The notes under the pieces: generated by a model | Databases searched by the model: none | Told to the model about the DNA's origin: nothing | What the model saw: the letters and a program-made list of their open reading frames with translations, nothing else | In this document: positions 58,381-64,000 of the stretch, piece by piece | Numbering within the stretch: position 1 is the stretch's first letter | Layout of the letters: each line of letters begins with the position of its first letter | From: Bifidobacterium primatium | Lineage (GTDB): Bacteria; Actinomycetota; Actinomycetes; Actinomycetales; Bifidobacteriaceae | Reading direction: 5' to 3' | Assembly: GCF_002802875.1 (NCBI RefSeq) | Contig: NZ_PEBI01000001.1 | Location: 273,830-337,829, forward strand | DNA length: 64,000 nucleotides | Translations under genes and position numbers: made by a program

Positions 58381-58913
58381 CGGGCGGCTCCGGACGCAAC
58401 GGACCCGGGCGTCGTGGCCTTGTTGCCGGCGAGGCTCTTCTTCACCGCCGTGGTGGAGATGCCGTCGGTACGGTCGAGATACACGAGGTCGCACAGGCCG
58501 CGCAACGGCTCCTCGAAGCGAGGGCTGCCCTTCCAATCGCCGCCCATGCACACGACGTCCACGTTGTATTCAAGCACGTCGTTGCGCTTCTGCTCCCAGG
58601 TGTTCTCGGGAATGACGAGATCCACGTAGCGCAGCGCCTCAAGCATCTCCTTGCGCACGCTGTACGGGTAGAAGCTGCGCTTGCCCTTGCCGGCGTTGAA
58701 TTCGTCGGTCGACAGCGCCACGATCAGGTAGTCACCGAGCGCGGCGGCGCGCTGCAGCAGCCGGATATGGCCATAGTGCAGCAGGTCGAACGTGCCGTAC
58801 GTGAGCACGCGTCGCAGTCCCGTATGGTTGTCGTTGCGATACATCGCCTCGGTGGTCTGCAGCTCCACGGTGGCCGGATCGTATTTGAGCTTCCTTGCTT
58901 CCTCTTCGGTCAT
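58377..58913 (-). CDS. tagD: Glycerol-3-phosphate cytidylyltransferase
   Basis: Makes CDP-glycerol from CTP and sn-glycerol 3-phosphate. At 178 aa the core (residues ~35-165) has TYGTFDLLHYGHIRLL with the HxGH motif, the SFYPYSVRKEML segment and the RTDGISTTAVKK motif. It has about 35 extra residues at the N-terminus and a short Ala-rich tail compared with the ~130-aa Bacillus TagD. It supplies the three glycerophosphotransferases of the cluster. Confidence 0.92.
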   Translation of the reverse strand: MTEEEARKLKYDPATVELQTTEAMYRNDNHTGLRRVLTYGTFDLLHYGHIRLLQRAAALGDYLIVALSTDEFNAGKGKRSFYPYSVRKEMLEALRYVDLVIPENTWEQKRNDVLEYNVDVVCMGGDWKGSPRFEEPLRGLCDLVYLDRTDGISTTAVKKSLAGNKATTPGSVASGAAR

Positions 58914-58962
58914 TGGTGTTCCTTTCTTCGGCTCTTCGATGAGTAGCGGTTCGGAAAAACGG

Positions 58963-60249
58963 TTACAGCACCGTGGACGCGGTCGGGACCCGCGCGGCCA
59001 CGGCCGCCGCGGTCACCGGCACGGGCACGGGCACACGGACGGGCACGGCCACGGCCACATGCTCCCGCACGGCCTGCCGTTCATCGACCAGCGGCGTCAG
59101 CGCTCGGATGATGCGCTCGCATGATGACGTCGACGATTCGCGGACGTCGGCGATGCCGTACGATGCGCAGAATTCATGCAGGGCGGAGACGTCGTAGCAG
59201 TGCTCGATGCGGTCGCGGGCGATGTACTTCCCCAGATCGCGCGCGTCACGGAACGTCACCGTCGGCAGCATGGATTCCATATCGATGTTGAGACCGGGCG
59301 ACGCGCGGTATTCGTCGATGTCGGGCACGTAGAACAGCGTCGGTCGCTTCAGCAGCATCGATTCGAAGGCGACGGCGGAATAGTCGGTCACGACGTAATC
59401 GGCGAACGACAATGCATCGATGGACGCGACGGAACGGAGGAACCGCAGACGGGCCCGGCCTTCCAGCCACGTCTCGTGCATGGTGTCGAGTGGGTGGCCC
59501 GAGACGACGAGAATCGCATCCTCGGGCAGGCTTTCATATAGCGACTCGATGTAGTGGCGATGCCATTGTTCGTCGGCGGCGTTCTTGCGGAACGTGGGCG
59601 CATACAGGACGATGGTGTGGTCACGCAACATGCTGTCGGAAAGTTCCAGCCAGCGGCGCGTGGCGTCGCTGTTGTACCGTCGTCGCGCCGCGTATTCGGG
59701 ACGGGTCAGGTAATCCGCGCGCGGCAGTCCCAGCGGACGAATCGACCGGTCGTCGTATCCGAACGCGTCGGCGAGATCATGGACCGTGCCGGAGAATCCG
59801 GAGATGACGAACGCATAGCCACGATGCATGGCGAGGGCATGGGCGGCCTTGGAGGAACGGCCGGCCGGAGTGTCCAGCGACTGATATCCGAACTTCTTGA
59901 CAGCGCCGAGCGCATGCCACATCTGCACGCATGGGGGCATCGCATCACGCAGACCGTCATGGTTTCGAGGGATGGAAACGGCGGGTACGTAGCCGTCGAC
60001 GATGCAGAGCGTGGACGTGGACGACAACCACATCTGCTCCATCATCGTGACGATGCCGAGCCTGCCGCCCTTCCTCACCGTGCATCGGACTATGCGATGA
60101 TTCGGGAACGCCTGCCGCAGATACGGTTCGAGAATGCGGAAATCAAGGGGATTGTGAGACTGACGCGACAACAGGACGATTCGACGACGACGTGGAAAAC
60201 GGGCGAAGACGCCGCAGATCATCGTAATAAGCCAAGCAATGGCGTTCAT
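58963..60249 (-). CDS. CDP-glycerol glycerophosphotransferase family protein, diverged
   Basis: A 428-aa protein. An N-terminal membrane helix (AWLITMICGVFARF) leads into a TagF-like domain: PPCVQMWHALGAVKKFG (an MWHALG form instead of the usual WHGTPLK), GLPRADYL, LYAPTFRKN, VTDYSAVAFESML and DEYRASPG. The last ~30 residues are a repetitive Val/Pro/Ala-rich tail (VPVRVPVPVPV). It is the first gene of the cluster, with GGGAGGTGA before the ATG. The 11-C tract at 60302-60312 lies 52 bp upstream. Confidence 0.85.
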   Translation of the reverse strand: MNAIAWLITMICGVFARFPRRRRIVLLSRQSHNPLDFRILEPYLRQAFPNHRIVRCTVRKGGRLGIVTMMEQMWLSSTSTLCIVDGYVPAVSIPRNHDGLRDAMPPCVQMWHALGAVKKFGYQSLDTPAGRSSKAAHALAMHRGYAFVISGFSGTVHDLADAFGYDDRSIRPLGLPRADYLTRPEYAARRRYNSDATRRWLELSDSMLRDHTIVLYAPTFRKNAADEQWHRHYIESLYESLPEDAILVVSGHPLDTMHETWLEGRARLRFLRSVASIDALSFADYVVTDYSAVAFESMLLKRPTLFYVPDIDEYRASPGLNIDMESMLPTVTFRDARDLGKYIARDRIEHCYDVSALHEFCASYGIADVRESSTSSCERIIRALTPLVDERQAVREHVAVAVPVRVPVPVPVTAAAVAARVPTASTVL

Positions 60250-60301
60250 CGCCAGTTCACCTCCCAGTCTCCCTCCCGAAAGAAACTGCGGTCAGTCTAA
60301 G

Positions 60302-60312
60302 CCCCCCCCCCC
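60302..60312. repeat. 11-C homopolymer tract (poly-G on the coding strand) in the teichoic-like operon promoter
   Basis: Eleven consecutive C residues. On the minus strand TTGTCG (60319-60314) precedes and TAGACT (60299-60294) follows, giving a 14-bp spacing if they are -35 and -10 elements. An in-frame TGA between the tract and the ATG rules out a translational switch in this frame. Confidence 0.85.
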
Positions 60313-60463
60313 GCGACAAAATTACGTAGATAAAACGGGGGCAAAAGACTACGGCGACGAAAAATTGCGACATCATGCACCGTCATCCACGAGCATCCCA
60401 TAGCACCAGCAACAAAAAAACCGCGTGATTGCAACGATTCGCAATCACGCGGACAAGAAATCC
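60313..60463. other. Non-coding stretch upstream of the teichoic-like operon
   Basis: AT-richer sequence with no supported gene. It contains the probable promoter of the leftward operon and the terminator hairpin at 60414-60452. Confidence 0.5.
60414..60452 (-). terminator. Leftward intrinsic terminator next to hairpin array 2
   Basis: A 12-bp perfect stem CCGCGTGATTGC / GCAATCACGCGG with an 8-nt loop. On the minus strand it is followed by seven T (the A-run at 60414-60420). No annotated leftward gene lies upstream of it, so it ends some other leftward transcript. Confidence 0.85.
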
Positions 60464-60626
60464 GATGGACCACAACACAGAATCACAGAAATGCGCCGCC
60501 GTCCATCACGGTTCGGCATATTTCGATGGAGGCCGATGCAATTTGCCGGCAACAGCGCCGCAATCCATCACGCTTCCCCAAAATCCGACGGATGGCGACG
60601 TATTTATCGGCAAACGCCGTCGTCCG
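60464..60626. repeat. R4 hairpin array 2, three units
   Basis: Units at 60464-60507, 60525-60569 and 60589-60626, with the arms GATGGAC...GTCCATC, GATGGA...TCCATC and CGGATGG...GTCCG. Unit 2 carries the GCAATTTGCCGG loop motif and unit 1 the ATGCGCCGCCGTCC right arm seen in array 1 (4306-4585). The array lies right next to a leftward terminator and could be part of a small RNA. The remaining bases to 60844 hold only the promoter of the oxidoreductase gene. Confidence 0.75.
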
Positions 60627-60844
60627 CAAACCACCCGCAGGGCACAGTTGTTCACCCAGAACGTAAGTCGTATTGTTCCGTCGCACCGTCTGAGAAAGTG
60701 GATACGACACAGCAATATCTCGTTTCGAGGTATTACAATACGAATCACATTACGAAAACGCATGTCGGCACACATACGCACCACGCACCCATGCGTATCC
60801 ATGCAGAACATGCGCAGAACAAGAACCCCTAGAAGGAGACAATC

Positions 60845-61366
60845 ATGAAGACCTTGGTTCTCGTATTCCACCCCGACCTCAACGGACAGTCCCACATCAA
60901 CGCCGCGCTCGCCAAGGCCGCCGGCGAGCTGGAGAACGTGACCGTGCGCGACGAGTACGCGCTCTACCCGGACGGCAAGATCGACGTGGCCGCCGAGCAG
61001 GCAGCCGTCGAGGCCGCCGACCGCGTGGTGTTCCAGTTCCCGCTGTACTGGCTCTCCTCCCCCGCGCTGCTGAAGTCCTGGGAGGACGAGGTGCTCCAGC
61101 ACGGCTGGGCGTACGGCACCGACGGCCACGCGTTCGATGGCACGGAGTTCGGCGTCGCCGTCTCCGCCGGCTCCCCGGAGGAGGCCTACCAGCCCGATGG
61201 CGCCAACAAGTTCACCATCGACCAGATTCTCGTGCCGTTCGAAGCCACGTCCAACTACGTGGGCGCCACATGGATCAAGCCGTTCGTCACCTACGGCGCC
61301 TTCGGCCTCTCCGATGAGGCCCTGGCCGAGTCCGTGGAGAACTACAAGAAGTACCTCGCCGAGTAG
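60845..61366 (+). CDS. NAD(P)H oxidoreductase, flavodoxin-like fold (KefF/MdaB type)
   Basis: A 173-aa Flavodoxin_2 protein. LVLVFHPDLNGQS at the N-terminus is the phosphate loop, and FQFPLYWLSSPALLKSWEDEV is the flavin/quinone-binding segment of NQO1/KefF-like reductases. AGGAG precedes the ATG. It probably reduces quinones or acts as a soluble redox partner. Monocistronic by appearance. Confidence 0.9.
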   Translation: MKTLVLVFHPDLNGQSHINAALAKAAGELENVTVRDEYALYPDGKIDVAAEQAAVEAADRVVFQFPLYWLSSPALLKSWEDEVLQHGWAYGTDGHAFDGTEFGVAVSAGSPEEAYQPDGANKFTIDQILVPFEATSNYVGATWIKPFVTYGAFGLSDEALAESVENYKKYLAE

Positions 61367-61433
61367 TTCACAGCCCACGCGAGACTCGCGGCCCTGCAAT
61401 CGCCGGGATTTGCAGGAATCCGCCCATTACAAC

Positions 61434-61465
61434 GAAGCGGTTCCTCCGATGGAAGGAACCGCTTC
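61434..61465. terminator. Bidirectional terminator, oxidoreductase / dehydrogenase
   Basis: An 11-bp stem GAAGCGGTTCC / GGAACCGCTTC between convergent stops, with TTCTTC-like ends. Confidence 0.75.
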
Positions 61466-61484
61466 TTCATATCGTCACATATCG

Positions 61485-62450
61485 TCACAACCGGTCGGCG
61501 ATAAGCGAGCAATGCCGACGGACCACCTCGGCGGAGGCATGGAATTTCGCAAGCTCCTCATCGCTCAAATGCAGATCGACGAAATCGCCCACGCCACTGC
61601 CGTCAAGCGCGACCGGCAGGGAGAGGAACACGTCGTGTTCGCCATATTCGTATTCTCCATCGATGAGCGTCGAAACGGATACCACGCTGCGCTCGTTCCA
61701 TAGGATCGTGCGCACGAGCCCGGCGACGGTGGCCGCGATGCCGTAGCTGGTGCCGCCGCGCAGCCCCTTGATATCAAGGCCGCGGCGACGTGTCGACTCC
61801 TCGATGCCGGCGAGCGTCACCCCCGGATAACGCGAGTGGTTGTCGGTCAGATACTGCGCGAACGATTTGCCGATGAACGACACCGTGGACCATGGCACGA
61901 ACTGCGAGTCACCATGCTCGCCGATCACATAGCCGGAGACCAGCCGCGGGTCGAGCCTCGTGGTCTCGCCGATGATCGTCTTCAATCGCGCCGTGTCGAG
62001 CGCGGCACCCGAGCCGAACACCTGCGCACGCGGCAATCCGGTGCGCTTCCACGCGAACCAGCTGAGCACGTCGACCGGATTCGACACCATGATGAGGATG
62101 CCGTCGAAGCCGGAGTCCCGCACCCGCCGCAGAATCGGGTCGACGATGTCGATGGCCGCGCCAAGCTCCTGCATGCGGGTCTCCCCCGGCTTCGGCTTCG
62201 GCCCCGCCGCGATGATCGCCACGTCGGCGTGCCGACAATCCTCCCAACCGCCTGCACGAATCGTCACGAACCGGCCGAGAAATTCCAATCCGTCGGCCAG
62301 GTCCATGGCGAGACCCTGCGCCTTGTTCGGATGATGACCGACGATCACCAGCTCATTGCATAATCCCTGTTGCACGATGGCGCTCGCCACGGCCGAGCCG
62401 ACGCTGCCGGTGCCGACGATGACGACCCTGCTTCTATTCGAAGTGACCAT
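61485..62450 (-). CDS. Lactate/malate dehydrogenase family protein, atypical
   Basis: A 321-aa L-2-hydroxyacid dehydrogenase of the LDH/MDH superfamily. The glycine motif VGTGSVGS is at 12-19, the catalytic Arg in KPGETR (Arg92), VSNPVD, and the catalytic His in GEHGDS. Two positions differ from a canonical LDH. The acidic residue ending strand 2, which binds the NAD ribose, is Gly38 followed by His-His. The substrate-specificity Gln of the mobile loop is Pro86 (PKPKPGETR). Its main role may therefore not be lactate formation. The gene is separated from its neighbours and lacks a partner. Confidence 0.85.
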   Translation of the reverse strand: MVTSNRSRVVIVGTGSVGSAVASAIVQQGLCNELVIVGHHPNKAQGLAMDLADGLEFLGRFVTIRAGGWEDCRHADVAIIAAGPKPKPGETRMQELGAAIDIVDPILRRVRDSGFDGILIMVSNPVDVLSWFAWKRTGLPRAQVFGSGAALDTARLKTIIGETTRLDPRLVSGYVIGEHGDSQFVPWSTVSFIGKSFAQYLTDNHSRYPGVTLAGIEESTRRRGLDIKGLRGGTSYGIAATVAGLVRTILWNERSVVSVSTLIDGEYEYGEHDVFLSLPVALDGSGVGDFVDLHLSDEELAKFHASAEVVRRHCSLIADRL

Positions 62451-62537
62451 ACGGCCACGCTAGCCCCAAGCGCCGTCCCTGCCCCGGCCCCGTCCACACT
62501 CCGACCGACATCCGTCCGGCACCCCACTCCGCACTCT

Positions 62538-63617
62538 TCACCCGCGTTCCCGCGCCCGGTATTCGCTCGGCGAGCAGCCCATGCGCCGGCGGAACACGTA
62601 GCCGAAATACGCCGACGACGAGAAACCGCATGCCGCGGCGATCTCGCCGACGGTCATGTCGCCGCCGACCAACAGCTCCCGGCTCCTGCCGATACGATAG
62701 TCGGTCAGATAGTCGTTCGGCGTACGGCCGGCATGGCGGCGGAACTGCTCGCAGCATGCACGCCTGCCGACCAGACCGGCATGGGCGATGTCGTCGAGCG
62801 TGATCTTTGACGCGACATTGGAACGGATGAACGCCACCATGACGAGGAACGCGTGCAGGGAATCGGGGCGGGAAACCGTGCGGCGGCCGCCGGGATTCGA
62901 TTTTCCCGTTACGCCGCGCGGGCCGGACAGGCCGCTGGGCCCCGGCATATCGTCCGACCCCGCCCCACCGGATTCCGCCGAATCATCCGACAACGGTTTC
63001 CTTGCCACACGTTCCAATGCCCGGGAGCACAACGCAGCCGCCTGCGATGCGGCATCCAACGCGCGCAATCCGTCACGCGCGCAATCGCCCATCGTCCGGG
63101 CGAACTCGTCGATGCCGAACAGCAGTTCGCGGTCGACCGGCTCGTCGGCGGTCAGCATCACATAATCGACCATGCCGTCGCCCATGCGGTCCAGCATCGC
63201 ATTCGCCAGGTTCGGCCACAATCCGCCGAAGAACACGGGATCGACCATGGCCGTCACGAAACGGCAGTCCTTTCGCTCGTCGGAGAACAAATAATGCAAG
63301 CGCCTCGAATTGATGAACACGCCCTCGCCGGCACGCATCCTCCGCGTCTCGCCGTTGACGACCAGCATCGTCTCACCGGCGACCACGTGAATGAATTCGA
63401 AGTCACGATGCCAATGGCAGACGATGCGGTAGCCGAACCGACGCAGATCGTCGCGACGGCCATACAACGGCAGGCCCGGCAGATTGTATTGCGGCCTTTC
63501 CGACAGGTCGGAGAAAATCGTCAGCGGATTGGTCGGCGGGACGGCGCCGGCGGGAACGCCCCCGCCCCGAACGGCATTGCCCCGAACGGCATCATCGTCA
63601 TGCACACCATCAGTCAC
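62538..63617 (-). CDS. AraC-family transcriptional regulator
   Basis: 359 aa from GTG 63617. The first ~45 residues are low in homology. Then comes an AraC N-terminal cupin-like sensor (CHWHRDFEFIHVVAGET, ~75-170). A Gly/Ser/Pro-rich stretch (~230-265) separates it from the C-terminal double helix-turn-helix (ITLDDIAHAGLVGRRACCEQF, MTVGEIAAACGFSSSAYFGYVFRR). The start is uncertain: the frame stays open further upstream (to 63965), but the sequence before 63617 is AT-rich and promoter-like. It diverges from a glycerol dehydrogenase gene, a possible target. Confidence 0.85.
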   Translation of the reverse strand: MTDGVHDDDAVRGNAVRGGGVPAGAVPPTNPLTIFSDLSERPQYNLPGLPLYGRRDDLRRFGYRIVCHWHRDFEFIHVVAGETMLVVNGETRRMRAGEGVFINSRRLHYLFSDERKDCRFVTAMVDPVFFGGLWPNLANAMLDRMGDGMVDYVMLTADEPVDRELLFGIDEFARTMGDCARDGLRALDAASQAAALCSRALERVARKPLSDDSAESGGAGSDDMPGPSGLSGPRGVTGKSNPGGRRTVSRPDSLHAFLVMVAFIRSNVASKITLDDIAHAGLVGRRACCEQFRRHAGRTPNDYLTDYRIGRSRELLVGGDMTVGEIAAACGFSSSAYFGYVFRRRMGCSPSEYRARERG

Positions 63618-63782
63618 GATTTCTATAATAATCGAATCAATCTCAATATCATCAGTCCACGTTTGACCTGATTTCACTAGTATCGTTGCCTTCAACACAG
63701 CACACGGACGTTTATGAACCGTCATGATTTCCATATCGCGACGGTCGTATACCGACGCAAGCACCACTACAAGGAAGTATCC

Positions 63783-64000
63783 ATGCGTAAAGTACTCTGC
63801 TCCCCCGGCAGCTACATCCAGGAGGCCGACGCCCTCAAGGCGCTCGCCGACGAATACCGCGAGCTCGGCTCGGCCGGCGCCTACCTGATCGTCGACCCGT
63901 TCATCGATTCGATGTACCGCGACCTCATCGTCTCCGGCTTCGAAAAGACCGAGACCCCGCACCATTACGAGGTGTTCAAGGGCGAATGCTCGATGACCGA
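63783..64000 (+). CDS. Glycerol dehydrogenase-like protein, 5' part only
   Basis: Only 72 residues are visible. The start RKVLCSPGSYIQEADALKALA and the following AYLIVDPFI strand match GldA-type iron/zinc-dependent alcohol dehydrogenases, which oxidise glycerol to dihydroxyacetone. AAGGAAG precedes the ATG. The catalytic metal site lies beyond the window, so the exact substrate is not proved. Confidence 0.75.
   Translation, partial: MRKVLCSPGSYIQEADALKALADEYRELGSAGAYLIVDPFIDSMYRDLIVSGFEKTETPHHYEVFKGECSMT

Overview
The window is a high-GC actinobacterial chromosome segment, most likely Bifidobacterium or a close relative. The main reasons are a bifidobacterial-type lacS/lacZ/lacI locus, a zwf-opcA-pgl/gnd set, actinobacterial DapD and CoaX, and an ftsE-ftsX-CHAP hydrolase block next to prfB and smpB. 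The assignment is by resemblance only; no 16S or other marker gene is present.

Layout: 1-1059 is the 3' part of a YhgE/Pip-like membrane protein. 1215-3748 holds a transsulfuration pair (MetB-type enzyme and a cystathionine beta-synthase type enzyme). 4568-10871 is a lactose locus: symporter, divergent beta-galactosidase and LacI regulator with matching palindromic operators. 11160-12334 is a two-gene unit, an NTF2-like protein and a 3-alpha-hydroxysteroid-dehydrogenase-like SDR. 12714-18420 is a six-gene vitamin B5 to 4'-phosphopantetheine cluster (coaBC, coaX, a DUF2520 protein that probably supplies ketopantoate reductase, panB, panC, panD). 18730-23838 encodes the oxidative pentose phosphate branch. 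23962-26774 holds an RluA-type pseudouridine synthase and glmS. 27088-31057 is a polar amino acid ABC transporter with two substrate-binding lipoproteins. 31090-36778 holds smpB, a secreted CHAP hydrolase, ftsX, ftsE and prfB. 37274-38257 is dapD. 38589-41274 is a MacB-like ABC exporter. 41539-43374 holds two DUF3592-like membrane proteins. 43532-47272 is a large secreted M60-type metalloprotease with a sortase signal. 47381-51191 is a module of two TetR regulators, an ABC ATPase and a YhgE-like permease. 51320-51934 is a flavodoxin. 51995-60249 is a poly(glycerol phosphate)/teichoic-acid-like cluster (tagH, tagG, three glycerophosphotransferases, tagD). 60845-61366 is a KefF/MdaB-like oxidoreductase, 61485-62450 an unusual lactate/malate-dehydrogenase paralogue, 62538-63617 an AraC regulator, and 63783 to the end the start of a glycerol dehydrogenase.

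The gene content is mostly interpretable by family. The least explained part is the intergenic DNA, which carries four families of palindromic repeats. In each family part of the hairpin is conserved and part differs between copies while the two arms stay complementary. One of these families lies inside a roughly 190-bp direct repeat that brackets the YhgE-like permease at 49020-50327 and carries a 25-bp TetR-type palindrome. A second family forms hairpin arrays at 4306-4585 and 60464-60626. An 11-C tract lies about 50 bp upstream of the first gene of the teichoic-like operon. No tRNA, rRNA, CRISPR array, insertion sequence or prophage gene was recognised.
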